This document shows, piece by piece, positions 44,988 through 53,575 of a DNA stretch of 64,000 nucleotides (position 1 is its first letter; the number at the start of each line of letters is the position of its first letter). Position numbers and translations under genes: made by a program. Location of the stretch: NCBI RefSeq assembly GCF_029892105.1, contig NZ_JARZAJ010000003.1, forward strand, positions 248,001-312,000. The letters run 5' to 3'. Source of the DNA: Kitasatospora sp. GP82. Its GTDB lineage: Bacteria > Actinomycetota > Actinomycetes > Streptomycetales > Streptomycetaceae. Under the pieces are notes generated by a model. That model was not told where the DNA came from, searched no databases, and was given only the letters and a program-made list of their open reading frames with translations.

Positions 44988-46063
44988 GCGAGGAGGCCGG
45001 TGTCCTGGAGAAGCTGAAGGGCCTCCTTGCCGTCGCCGAGGTCGGCGACGGACGCGACGGAACCGATGGTGTCGAGCACGGGCAGTTCGGCCTTGGCCTT
45101 GACGCCCGCGACCAGCGGGTACTCGTAGCTCTCGGAGGTGGCGATCAGCGTCTGTGCGGGGGCGCTGGCCAGGTAGCCGAGGAACGCCTGCGCGGCCTGC
45201 TGGTGCTTGCCGCTCTTGAGGGCGCCGGCACCGGAGACGTCGATCAGGGCACCCGGGTCGCTCTTGGCGAAGTAGTGCAGCTTGCTGTGGGTCTGGGCGG
45301 TGGTCTTCTCGTCGCGCAGCCGGTAGAAGTAGTAGTGGTCGATGACGCCGCCCTCGACCTCACCGCTGTTGATCGCGGCGGACAGGTCCTCGTTGCTGCC
45401 GTAGGACTTGGCGTTGGCCTTGAGCCCGAGCAGCCACTGCCTGGCCGCGTCCGCACCGTCGGTCTTGATCATCCGGGTGACGATCGGGGCGAAGTCGGTC
45501 TCGCTCGGTGCGATGCCCAGGCGGCCCTTCCACTCGGGCTTGGCCAGGTCGCGCACCGAGGCCGGCGGGGCGGTGTCGGCGCCCTTGCCCTCGGCGGCCA
45601 GGAAGGCCGCGGTTCTGGCGGAGACGCCGACCCAGTCGCCCTTGGGGGAACTGTCCTCGGCGGGAACGGACTTGAGGGTGTCCGGCTGGACGGGCGCGAG
45701 CAGGCCCTGCTCCTCCAGCACGGTCAGGGCCGGCGGGTTCTCGGCGTAGAAGACGTCGGCCGGTGAGGCCTTGCCCTCCTGGAGGATCTGGTTGGCGAGT
45801 TCGGCCTCGTCACCGGAGCGCAGCTCGACCTTGACGCCGGTGCGCTTCTCGAAGTCCGCGGCCAGAGCCTTGACGGTCTGCTCGTGCTGGCCGCTGTAGA
45901 CGGTCACGGTCTGGCCGGCGAGCGACTGGCCGGTGGACGCCGACGAGGCGGCGGTCGAGGTGTCGGTCGAAGTGCCACCGCCGGAACTGCCGCAGGCGGC
46001 CAGTGCGAGTACGCAGACGGTCGCGAGGGACAGGGCAGCGACAGGCCGTACGGATCCGAGCAT
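44984..46063 (-). CDS. Ferric-iron-binding lipoprotein
   Basis: A 359-residue extracytoplasmic binding protein of the FbpA/FutA type. The ATG at 46063 has GGAGGA 8 bases upstream and starts a lipoprotein signal peptide ending LALAACGSS, with the lipobox Cys. Mature motifs are TVYSGQHEQTVKALAADFEK, the paired Tyr ligands in VIDHYYFYRLRD, and TATSESYEYPLVAG-like terminal sequence. It delivers Fe(III) to the permease encoded next. An iron box lies about 140 bases upstream. Confidence 0.9.
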   Translation of the reverse strand: MLGSVRPVAALSLATVCVLALAACGSSGGGTSTDTSTAASSASTGQSLAGQTVTVYSGQHEQTVKALAADFEKRTGVKVELRSGDEAELANQILQEGKASPADVFYAENPPALTVLEEQGLLAPVQPDTLKSVPAEDSSPKGDWVGVSARTAAFLAAEGKGADTAPPASVRDLAKPEWKGRLGIAPSETDFAPIVTRMIKTDGADAARQWLLGLKANAKSYGSNEDLSAAINSGEVEGGVIDHYYFYRLRDEKTTAQTHSKLHYFAKSDPGALIDVSGAGALKSGKHQQAAQAFLGYLASAPAQTLIATSESYEYPLVAGVKAKAELPVLDTIGSVASVADLGDGKEALQLLQDTGLLA

Positions 46064-46462
46064 GGCGAGGGTCCTCCGCAGTGAGCAGGGATGGCCGGAC
46101 GGCAGCACCCCGGGTGGCTTGGGTCGGGCCGGACGCGAATGCACTCCGCGCACCCCGGTCACAACTTCCGGACCCGGCCTGGCGACACTGAACCTAGGGC
46201 AGGGAAGGCTTGCCTAACAAGTTTCGGACCGTCAGATCTCGCCCCGGCCTCGGCCGAGACACGCTTCGATCCCCGTAACGTCAACCACCGGCAAACCCAA
46301 GGGAGCTGTCGCAGACCGGGTGGCACACGCACCACCCTGCGACGACGGGGCACACCACCCTCACCGGCCGCTGTCCGCAAGGCTTCACCGGATCCACACC
46401 GGCTGCCGCGCCGCCCCCGGGCCCCTGCCACCCACCCGCTGCCCCCGCACTCCCGGCCGGCC
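46064..46462. other. 399-bp region upstream of the iron operon
   Basis: Follows the membrane-PemK gene and precedes the iron lipoprotein gene on the minus strand. It holds the iron-box candidate at 46200-46218 and presumably the promoter; no coding signal was found. Confidence 0.45.
46200..46218 (-). promoter_or_regulatory. Candidate IdeR/DmdR iron box
   Basis: On the minus strand the sequence reads GTTAGGCAAGCCTTCCCTG, matching the left half of the DtxR-family consensus TTAGGTTAGGCTAACCTAA closely and the right half loosely. It lies 137 bases upstream of the ferric-iron lipoprotein start, suitable for iron-dependent repression of the importer. Confidence 0.55.
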
Positions 46463-47335
46463 CTACCGGCGAGGGGCGTTCTCCGTCCGCCGGCCGAGCC
46501 GGTGGCGGTGGGCCGTGGAGTCCCAGAGCAGCTGCGGCTCGCACAGCCCCAGCGGCCGGTGGACGTCCTGCCACGGGACGAGCTGCGGCCGGTCCAGCTG
46601 AAGCCAACTGCGCTTCCCGTTGTGGTTCATGGCTCGCCAGCGGGCGGTGGAGATCTCCGCGTAGTGGGCACTCCACTGGCTCTTGTCCTGGCTGGTGATC
46701 TTCAGCGCCAGCAGCCCCTGCCGGCCCGCGCCGACGACCAGAGCCGGACGGCGCTTGCCACCCGGCTGCTCCTCGTACGGATAGGTCACCTCCCACACCT
46801 GGCCGGGCACCGGCCGGCTGCCGGGCTGAGGGAAGGGCGGCAGCGGGGCATGCGGAACACGGGCACCGGGCGTACGCGGTCCGGTACCCGGCAGCCGCCA
46901 GGGCACGTGCGAGGTCCATCGCAGGAAGGCGAGGACGGTCAGCGGCACTCCGGGGCAGAGCAGCGAGACCAGCATGCCGGGGCCTATCGAGGCCTCCTGG
47001 CCGGGGGCGGACAGGGCGCCCGCCACCAGGGACAGCACGAGGTTGACGCCGACCAGAACGCCCGCGACCGCCGGCACAGGCCACCGGAGCAGCTTCGCCA
47101 GGCGCGGGAACCGCCGCTCCTCGATCCTGCCGAACAGTGCGATCACGGCACAGACGCCGCAGTAGGCGAGGAGCATGACGAGCAGCCCGTCCGCCACCGT
47201 GGCCGACTTCCCGGCGAGGGACGGGGCGCCGTGGAAGGCGCTCCCGGCGAACACCGCGGACTCCGCCTGGAGGATCCACACGAGGATCAGCACCACCACG
47301 CCCAGGGCCCGTCTGCCCCTGTCCCAGAACGTCAT
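46463..47335 (-). CDS. Membrane-anchored PemK/MazF-fold protein
   Basis: A 290-residue protein. Residues 1-145 contain about four TM helices (LGVVVLILVWILQAESAVFA, LLVMLLAYCGVCAVIALFG, VPAVAGVLVGVNLVLSLVAG, LVSLLCPGVPLTVLAFL). A Pro-rich linker leads to a C-terminal domain with the PemK-like opening PGQVWEVTYPYEEQPGGKRR then PALVVGAGRQGLLALKIT, as in MazF toxins. AAGGGAG lies 6-8 bases before the ATG. No antitoxin gene adjoins it. RNase activity is inferred only from the fold. Confidence 0.7.
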   Translation of the reverse strand: MTFWDRGRRALGVVVLILVWILQAESAVFAGSAFHGAPSLAGKSATVADGLLVMLLAYCGVCAVIALFGRIEERRFPRLAKLLRWPVPAVAGVLVGVNLVLSLVAGALSAPGQEASIGPGMLVSLLCPGVPLTVLAFLRWTSHVPWRLPGTGPRTPGARVPHAPLPPFPQPGSRPVPGQVWEVTYPYEEQPGGKRRPALVVGAGRQGLLALKITSQDKSQWSAHYAEISTARWRAMNHNGKRSWLQLDRPQLVPWQDVHRPLGLCEPQLLWDSTAHRHRLGRRTENAPRR

Positions 47336-47469
47336 ACCCAACTCCCTTGAACACGGCGGACGTTGCCCAGAATACGGTCGATCCCGGGCGGCAGGCGTTC
47401 GGAGCCCTGCTCGCAGGCCACGCCGAAATGGCCTTGGCCCGTCCGTCCTTCTGCCGTAATGATGCCGGT

Positions 47470-47613
47470 ATGTCACCACGCACCTTTGACGAGCTGGTCG
47501 CCGAGGCCGCCGGACTGGACGTCGTGGACCTGCGCTTCGAGTCCCTGCGGACGGAGTTCCACGACATCGGCGCCGTGGTCTACTTCCTGCGCAAGGTGAT
47601 CTGGATGGTCCCC
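47470..47613 (+). pseudogene. C-terminal fragment of a SAM-dependent methyltransferase
   Basis: About 48 residues reading AAGLDVVDLRFESLRTEFHD and IGAVVYFLRKVIWMVP, a block conserved near the C-terminus of many Streptomyces class I methyltransferases. The expected continuation (a GF-like start of the final helix) is absent after MVP, and no SAM-binding domain precedes it. A terminal remnant fused to unrelated sequence on both sides. Confidence 0.6.
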
Positions 47614-47717
47614 TTGCCCGGCTGCGCCGCACCCGCAGGCCCGAACGAGGCGGCCACCAGGCCGACCACCGCAGTCGCCACGGCTGCCGCCGCCGTCCAC
47701 GTCTTCTTGTTGTTCAT
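47580..47717 (-). pseudogene. N-terminal fragment of a secreted protein
   Basis: A 45-codon ORF with GAGGAG upstream of its ATG. It encodes a Sec signal peptide (MNNKKTWTAAAAVATAVVGL, ending GPAGAAQ) and then runs antisense into the methyltransferase remnant, where it stops. Only the first 35 or so residues belong to the original protein, so the gene was cut at about 47613. Confidence 0.5.
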
Positions 47718-48041
47718 GAACGCTGCGTCTCCTCAGAGTCATAGGCCGTGTCCAGCCGCTCGCGATCCTGCCGAGGGGAGAGGGACCGGCTGTGCGCGGA
47801 CATGTCCACCGACTCCATCGAGTGACGGAATCACCTCGAACGGCAGCACCGAATACCCGTGTTCATCCAGGCCGGAACTGTCGTGCACTTCCCGGGCGAG
47901 GTTCTGCCGGCTGGCTGGGGTACCGGCCGGCAAGCGGTCACCGGGTGCCGGTTTGGACGGTTCCCGGGCGGCGGCCCCCGAACGGATGCGAGGATTCCTC
48001 TTCCCGGTCAGAGCTGACCGGGCGTTAGAGGAGAGAGCCAC
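47718..48041. other. 324-bp region before the amidase-domain gene
   Basis: Divergent promoter region between the truncated secreted-protein gene and the Amidase_6 gene. A minus-strand frame around 47800-47900 reads REVHDSSGLDEHGYSVLPFE, which is not recognised and has mixed codon bias. No operator was found. Confidence 0.35.
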
Positions 48042-49187
48042 GTGAGACGAACCATATTGAGATCCGCTGTGGGAGTGGCACTGGCAGCGGTCCTGTCGGC
48101 CGCAGCGCTCCCGTCGGCTTCGGCCGCGAGTGCGGCCGGGACCACCGGGGCGGCCGCCGGCACAGCGGACAAGGCGACCGTCGCCTCCTTCGACCGCATG
48201 GCCCAGGCCGTTCTGACCCAGCGGACGGCAGCGCTCCTGGACACGGCTCCGGTTCAGCACGACGCCTTGCGATCCGACGCGCGCGTCGGCCTGGCGGCCG
48301 ACCTGGCGCAGACCGAGAACACCGTGGTCTCCTCGCTGCAGGCCCGCAAGGCACGACTGGCGGCCGTGGGGGAGGCGTACAGCGCCGGCCGCACCCAGGT
48401 CTCCGTGGACAGGGTCCGGATCAGCGACGGGCGTGCCGACGTCGAGGTCACCGAGACCACGACCCTGACCTACGAGAAGATCCGCGGTGACGAGCCCGCG
48501 ACGACAGGCTTCCAGGCACGCCACGACGTGACCTTCGCCGCCACGTCCCACGGGCGCTGGGAACTGACGGGCATCACGGACGAGAACGCCGGCTTCCCGG
48601 AGGTCAACCAGCCCGCCCCGCACGTGTCGAAAACCGTGGACGCCGACCCCCCGCAGGGGACCCCCGCCGCCACCTCGTGGCCGGCGTCGCCGCGCCCCAA
48701 GGCCGCACGGAGCGGCGGGTACGACTACACGGCCATGGCGGCCTACGCGGAGAAGTACTGGAACCACTACAACCCCGCCTACCGGGAGTTCAACGGCGCC
48801 GGCGGTGACTGCACCAACTTCATCAGCCAGGCGCTGAAGGCCGGCGGTTGGAAGAACGCCCCCGGCACCGACTCGGACTACCACAACTGGTGGTACAACT
48901 CCTCCGCCGAGAGCTGGTCCTGGGTGGGGGCCGACGACTGGTCCTGGTACGCGCTCTCCAGCAAGCGGGTGTCGAACCTGGCGAACGTCTACCAGTTGGG
49001 CGTCGGGGACATCCTGCAGATGGACTTCGACCGTGACGGCTCCAAGAACCACTCCATGATCGTCACTTACCGGGGCATGGGCGGCATGCCGTACGTGACC
49101 TACCACTCGAACAACACCTACCGCAGGTCGGTGGCGAGCCTCGTGATGTCCTACCCGCACGCGGTGTACTACGCCTACCGCACCTGA
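48042..49187 (+). CDS. Secreted amidase-domain (Amidase_6) protein
   Basis: A 381-residue exported protein. The GTG at 48042 has GAGGAGAGAG upstream and starts a signal peptide (VRRTILRSAVGVALAAVLSA, cleavage near ASA). Residues 35-210 are an N-terminal region of unknown function. The C-terminal part, from GYDYTAMAAYAEKYWNHYNP through GGDCTNFISQALKAGGW and the later SKNHSMIVTYRG, has the Cys and His pattern of the putative amidase domain 6. It likely cleaves a peptide or amide outside the cell; the substrate is unknown. Confidence 0.82.
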   Translation: MRRTILRSAVGVALAAVLSAAALPSASAASAAGTTGAAAGTADKATVASFDRMAQAVLTQRTAALLDTAPVQHDALRSDARVGLAADLAQTENTVVSSLQARKARLAAVGEAYSAGRTQVSVDRVRISDGRADVEVTETTTLTYEKIRGDEPATTGFQARHDVTFAATSHGRWELTGITDENAGFPEVNQPAPHVSKTVDADPPQGTPAATSWPASPRPKAARSGGYDYTAMAAYAEKYWNHYNPAYREFNGAGGDCTNFISQALKAGGWKNAPGTDSDYHNWWYNSSAESWSWVGADDWSWYALSSKRVSNLANVYQLGVGDILQMDFDRDGSKNHSMIVTYRGMGGMPYVTYHSNNTYRRSVASLVMSYPHAVYYAYRT

Positions 49188-49403
49188 CGGCCCGCAGCGC
49201 AGCCCCCGCCGTCCACATCTGCGACGAGCGCGGACGACGGGCGGTGCGCAAGCGCCTGTGGGGCCCGCTACGGCGGGTCCCACCCCTGCCGCCGCCACGT
49301 CTCCCGCGCACATCGGATGTCCGCCGAATCCGACCGCGCACGGCGTCACCGGTGCCAACCCGGCGAACGTTCGCGGTCAGAGCACCAGCCGGGGCGGGAG
49401 CCG

Positions 49404-50015
49404 TCAGATCTTCGGCGGGAGGTAGTACGGGCGGTTGTGGGCTGCGCCGGGCGCCGACTGGTACGTCCAGGCCCCGGCGGGTTCGCGGTGCATGCGATCG
49501 GCGCTGCGCAGGGCGAGTGCGGCCATGGTCAGCGAAGGATTGGAGGTGCCGAGGGAGGGCATGCTGCCGCAGCCTACGGCGTACAGGTTGGGGTGGTCCC
49601 AGCAGCGCTGCCACTGGTCGACCACGGAGGTGGCGGGCGAGTCGCCCATGATGTGCGTCCCGCCACCGTGGCCCGCACCCCGGTAGCCGTAGGAGCGGCC
49701 CCGGTACTCGAAGTGGCCGGGACAGGCGGGGCCCGGTTCGTGGCGGGTGTGGTCCTCGGCGCCGAGCAGGGCGAAGATCTGGCCGGAGACGGCCCGCACG
49801 GTGGTCAGGTAGGGCGAGTTGGGCACCTTGACCACGGCCTCGTGGAACGCCCGTACCGCCTCGCGATGGGCCTGATCGGTGCCCGACGTCTGCCGGCCGG
49901 CCTCCAGTACGAGTACCCGGTGGCCGAGTTCACCCAGCCGGGCCCCGACCACGATCGCGTCCCAGCGGCGTGCGGCGACCTCCTGCGCGGCGGCGTCCTG
50001 CGCGGTCGCGCTCAT
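49404..50015 (-). pseudogene. GMC oxidoreductase reduced by in-frame deletions
   Basis: A 203-residue reading that keeps the ends of a GMC-type flavin oxidoreductase: near the start RRWDAIVVGARLGELGHRVL, in which the GxGxxG dinucleotide loop has been removed, and at the C-terminus GYRGAGHGGGTHIMGDSPAT, NLYAVGCGSMPSLGTSNPSL. The normal size is about 500-550 residues; some 340 are missing from the middle. GGGGAGG lies upstream of the ATG at 50015. FAD binding is not expected. Confidence 0.8.
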
Positions 50016-50261
50016 CGGTGAGCCTCCCCGCCGGTCCGCGCGGTCTCCCCGGGCTCCCGGAGCGTCCTCGGCGCCCTGGCCCAACTGCCGAAGCCCGCCG
50101 CGTGGGTGCCGTGCCCATGACCCCCTGAGCATTCCTCGCCATCGCCCGCCCCACGCGCCGCATCCGCAACAGGCCCGGCGCACGGAAGCACCGGCCCGGC
50201 GCCCTTGCGCCGACAGGCGCCGGACCGGTGGGGCGAGGCGAGGTGACGACGGCTCAGGGAG

Positions 50262-51740
50262 TCACGTTGCGTCGCCGGCCACCGGAACCGCACTCGGCAC
50301 GGTGGACGCACGGGTGGCTGCGGAGACCGCGAACAGCACGGCCGTGTTGACCAGCAGGGCGACGACACCCACGTTGAGGTCCTTCACCGGCTGCGGCAGG
50401 AAGGGCAGCAGGTCGGCGAGGGTGGTGCCGGTGAGGGTGACCACGGCCACCGTGGCGACACCCGAGACGATTCCGGCCGCGGCGCCCTGCTTGGTGACGA
50501 AGCGCCGGGACGGAAGGCTGAGCAGCAGGGCCGGGAAGAGCTGGGTGACCAGGGCGTACCCCATGAGCAGCAGGTTGACGATGGTGCTGCCGCCGTTGAA
50601 GGTGAACAGCAGCGCCACCGCCGAGAGCACGGGCACCAGCAGTTTGGCGAGGCGTCCGACCGTCCGGTCCGTGGCGTCCGGCCGGGCGAGCCGGTAGACG
50701 TTCTTGGCCAGACAGGTGGCCGAGGTCATCAGCAGCAGCGAGCCGGGGACGAGCGCGGTCAGCATCCCCGTGCCGCCGACCACTCCCACGAACCACGGGT
50801 CGAAGGTCTTGACCGTGGTGTTCAGCAGCGAGAGGTCCATGTCGGAGCCCTTGAGGCCGGGGACGGCGATGATCGCGGCGAACCCGGCGAAGAACACGAA
50901 CAGCAGGACCAGCTGGTACAGCGGCAGGAAGACGGCGTTGCGGCGGAACGCCCGGGGGTCCTTGGCGCTGTAGACGGCGCTGAAGGTGTGCGGCCACATG
51001 TAGAAGCCGAGCGCGGAGAGCAGCACGGTCGAGGCGAACCAGGCGGGGCTCAGCCCGCTGTGCGGGAGCGTCAGGAAGCCGGGCCTGGCCGCGTCGATCG
51101 AGTGGAACATCTTCCCGATGCCGCCGGAGTAGTGCAGCGGCAGGTAGATGCCGAGGAACACCACGATCCCGAGGATCAGCGCGTCCTTGACCACCGCGGT
51201 CCAGGCGGAGCCGTGGATGCCGGAGACGGTGACGTAGGCGGTGAGGGCGAGAGTGCCGATGACGACCGCGACATGGGGGGAGACATGCCCGTACGAGGAC
51301 GCGGAGACGATGATCCCCATGCCGGTGAGCTGGAGCACCAGATAGGGCACCATGGCCACCACACCGACCAGTGCGACCAGTGCGCCGAGCACCGGGCTGT
51401 CGAACTTCTGCACGAAGAAGTCGGATTGGGAGACCAGGCGGTGCTCCTTGGCGAACCGCCAGACCGGCGGCAGCAGCCAGTACGAGATCACGTACGCCAG
51501 CGAGGCGTAGCCGAGGATGTAGAGCGCGGGACCGCCCTTCCCGTACGCCCAGCCGGAGGCGCCGAGAAAGGTGAACGTGGTGTAGAGCTCGCCCGCGAGC
51601 AGCAGGAAGACGAAGACCGTGCCGAAGCCCCGGCCGCCCACCGACCACTCCTCCAGGCTCATGTCCCTTCCGCTCCGCGCCCGCACCCCGAGAGCGATGG
51701 CGACCAGCAGGAAGGCCGCGATGACGACAAGTGCGGTCAT
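50262..51740 (-). CDS. Sodium:solute symporter (SSS family)
   Basis: A 492-residue symporter with about thirteen TM helices, resembling monocarboxylate-type SSS carriers: SVGGRGFGTVFVFLLLAGEL, LGASGWAYGKGGPALYILGY, ALGFYMWPHTFSAVYSAKDP and TCLAKNVYRLARPDATDRTV. Its ATG overlaps the TGA of the DUF3311 gene, the standard small partner of this carrier type. Substrates of relatives are pyruvate, lactate or other short acids. Confidence 0.9.
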   Translation of the reverse strand: MTALVVIAAFLLVAIALGVRARSGRDMSLEEWSVGGRGFGTVFVFLLLAGELYTTFTFLGASGWAYGKGGPALYILGYASLAYVISYWLLPPVWRFAKEHRLVSQSDFFVQKFDSPVLGALVALVGVVAMVPYLVLQLTGMGIIVSASSYGHVSPHVAVVIGTLALTAYVTVSGIHGSAWTAVVKDALILGIVVFLGIYLPLHYSGGIGKMFHSIDAARPGFLTLPHSGLSPAWFASTVLLSALGFYMWPHTFSAVYSAKDPRAFRRNAVFLPLYQLVLLFVFFAGFAAIIAVPGLKGSDMDLSLLNTTVKTFDPWFVGVVGGTGMLTALVPGSLLLMTSATCLAKNVYRLARPDATDRTVGRLAKLLVPVLSAVALLFTFNGGSTIVNLLLMGYALVTQLFPALLLSLPSRRFVTKQGAAAGIVSGVATVAVVTLTGTTLADLLPFLPQPVKDLNVGVVALLVNTAVLFAVSAATRASTVPSAVPVAGDAT

Positions 51741-51991
51741 GACGAGACCTCCTCGGCCTCGACCGGCTCCCGGTTACCGGGATCCAGCCGGTAGATCACC
51801 GCGGTGACGACGGAGCCCAGCACCACCCAGAGAACGACCCAGAACAGAATGAACGGCAGCCCGAGGACATAGGGCGTGACCCGGTTGACGAAGAAGATGC
51901 CGCCGAGGATCCCGACGAACGGGACGGCACCGAGCAGCGGTAGCAGCACCCGGCTCGTTCTCGTCGAACCGGGCTTGCGGGCAGGACTCAT
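51737..51991 (-). CDS. DUF3311 small membrane partner of the symporter
   Basis: An 84-residue two-helix membrane protein (VLLPLLGAVPFVGILGGIFF, LPFILFWVVLWVVLGSVVT) ending in an acidic tail. GGGGGAG precedes the ATG at 51991. DUF3311 proteins are almost always encoded just ahead of SSS carriers, and here the stop overlaps the carrier start by four bases. Confidence 0.85.
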   Translation of the reverse strand: MSPARKPGSTRTSRVLLPLLGAVPFVGILGGIFFVNRVTPYVLGLPFILFWVVLWVVLGSVVTAVIYRLDPGNREPVEAEEVSS

Positions 51992-52083
51992 CCGGACTCC
52001 CCCGAAGGTTGGTGGCTGGGCGAAGCAACGACTTGCCACGACCTACCCACCTCCGGGAGGTGTCCATGCCACCCGCGCGGGGG

Positions 52084-52203
52084 CTACCTGCCCACCGGCT
52101 TCCTCCCGTCAGCCCACCGGCGTGCGAGGGTCAGCCCGTCCGCGACGGCGAGCAGGACCGCCTCGACCCGCTTCTCCTCGCCCAGCAGGTCGTTGAACGC
52201 CCG
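52084..52203 (-). pseudogene. C-terminal tail of an O-methyltransferase
   Basis: A 39-codon stretch reading RAFNDLLGEEKRVEAVLLAV then ADGLTLARRW before a TAG, the conserved end of family-3 (caffeoyl-CoA type) O-methyltransferases. Sequence upstream has no matching domain or start. A remnant left behind the ApbE gene. Confidence 0.5.
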
Positions 52204-52246
52204 ACCCGGCGCCGATCCGACGGCTCGCCGCGGCTCCCTCGGGGCC

Positions 52247-53005
52247 CTAGTCCTGCCCGGCCGGGCCGGGAGCGAGGTACCGTCCGAGGCCCGGGGTGGC
52301 CAGGCGGGTGCCGTCGTCGAGGATCACCAGGGCTTCGACGTCCGGTCGGTGCTCGGCCCAGTGGAGGGCGCGGTGCGGGCCCATGGCGAAGGCCGCGGTG
52401 GCACAGGCGTCGGTGCGGGCGAGGCGTTCGCCGACGAGGGTGAGTGAGAGGGCTCCGACGGGGGGCCGCCCGGTGTGGGGGTCGAGAATGTGCGGGCCGC
52501 GTTCGGCCGTTCCCGAGGTGGCGACGGCCAGGTGTCGTCCCGTGACCACGGCGGCCAGCTGTCCGGTCCTGGCCGGGTCGGCGATGCCGATCCGCCAGGG
52601 CCGGCCGGGCGTCGGCTCCCCCGTGCACTGCACGTCTCCTCCCCCGGTCACGTTGTGGTGGGTGAAGCCTGCCTGCGTCAGCAGCCGGGAGGCACGCTCG
52701 ACCGCCCAGCCCTTCACCCAGCCGGAGGGGTCGAGGGCGCCTGCGGCCCGGGCCGAGAAGTAGCCGTCGGTCTCCCGGCCGACGGCGGTGCAGTGGTCGA
52801 GCACCTCGGCGACGAGCGGGTCGCACTGCCCGAGCTCCAGCTCGCCCCGCGCCAGGCGGCTGATGTCGCTCTGCGGCCGGTAGGTGGAGAAGATGCCGTC
52901 CAGTCGGTGCAGTTCGGCCAGCGCGGGCGCGAGGTCGGCGAGGGTCGCATCGCGGACCGCGAAGGAGAAGACGGTGCCCATGACGGGCTCGGCGTGACGG
53001 AGCAT
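52247..53005 (-). CDS. apbE: FAD:protein FMN transferase (ApbE)
   Basis: A 252-residue ApbE-family flavin transferase. Characteristic segments are VMGTVFSFAVRD, FSTYRPQSDISRLARGE, LDPSGWVKGWAVERASRLL, the flavin/Mg site NVTGGGDVQCTGE, and ATSGTAERGPHILDP with TDACATAAF. It attaches FMN to Thr or Ser of the SGAT motif in partner proteins. The ATG shares one base with the stop of the FMN-binding gene, so the two are co-translated. No signal peptide is seen, so its location is uncertain. Confidence 0.92.
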   Translation of the reverse strand: MLRHAEPVMGTVFSFAVRDATLADLAPALAELHRLDGIFSTYRPQSDISRLARGELELGQCDPLVAEVLDHCTAVGRETDGYFSARAAGALDPSGWVKGWAVERASRLLTQAGFTHHNVTGGGDVQCTGEPTPGRPWRIGIADPARTGQLAAVVTGRHLAVATSGTAERGPHILDPHTGRPPVGALSLTLVGERLARTDACATAAFAMGPHRALHWAEHRPDVEALVILDDGTRLATPGLGRYLAPGPAGQD

Positions 53006-53475
53006 CAGTGCGCCGCCTGGTCCAGGGCACTCTGCAGGGAGCGCTGGTAGCCCTGGCTGGTGTAGGTGGCTCCCGAGACGCTGTCGATCTGCGCGCTCTG
53101 GGCGGAGATGGCCTCCTGGTTGAGCTGGGGCAGGGCGTACTGGTTGATCTCCAGGTCGTGCCGGCTCTCCGAGGGGTACTGAAGGACCTCGGCCTTGGTG
53201 ATCCGGCTGCCGCTGAGGGTGATCCGGACCTGGACGGGGCCGTAGCGGGTGTCGACGGCATTGCCGGTGACGGTACGGGTGCCGGCCTTCGCGGGCGCGG
53301 TGGTGGAGCCCGCGGACGGGCTCGGCGCCGCGCTCGGGCCCGAGGCGGCGGTGCGCTCCGAGTCGGAGGCGATGACCGGCGCGCTCTGCGCGGACGCGGA
53401 ACCGTGCGGCTTCAGCGAGAGCAGCAGGACGACTCCGGCCACAGTGACCGTGCCGGTCAGGACGGCTCGACGCAT
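53005..53475 (-). CDS. Secreted FMN-binding-domain protein with SGAT motif
   Basis: A 156-residue exported protein: an N-terminal helix (MRRAVLTGTVTVAGVVLLLS), an Ala/Pro/Ser-rich linker to about residue 70, then an FMN_bind domain (TRYGPVQVRITLSGSRITKA, then LNQEAISAQSAQIDSVSGAT). Thr137 in SGATYTS is the site to which ApbE would attach FMN. It is probably an extracytosolic electron carrier accepting electrons from the membrane oxidoreductase upstream in the same operon. Confidence 0.9.
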   Translation of the reverse strand: MRRAVLTGTVTVAGVVLLLSLKPHGSASAQSAPVIASDSERTAASGPSAAPSPSAGSTTAPAKAGTRTVTGNAVDTRYGPVQVRITLSGSRITKAEVLQYPSESRHDLEINQYALPQLNQEAISAQSAQIDSVSGATYTSQGYQRSLQSALDQAAH

Positions 53476-53498
53476 GTCGGGGTCTCCCTTCGGAGGAC

Positions 53499-53563
53499 GA
53501 TTCAGGGGGCGGATTCAGGGGACGGATTCAGGGGACGGATTCAGGGGACGGATTCAGGGGACG
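53499..53563. repeat. Five tandem copies of a 13-bp unit
   Basis: Consecutive GATTCAGGGGACG units at 53499, 53512, 53525, 53538 and 53551; the first has G for A at position 11. The array fills most of the gap between the reductase stop and the FMN-binding start. A likely variable-number repeat; partial similarity continues into GGTCAGGACGG. Confidence 0.95.
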
Positions 53564-53575
53564 GGTCAGGACGGC

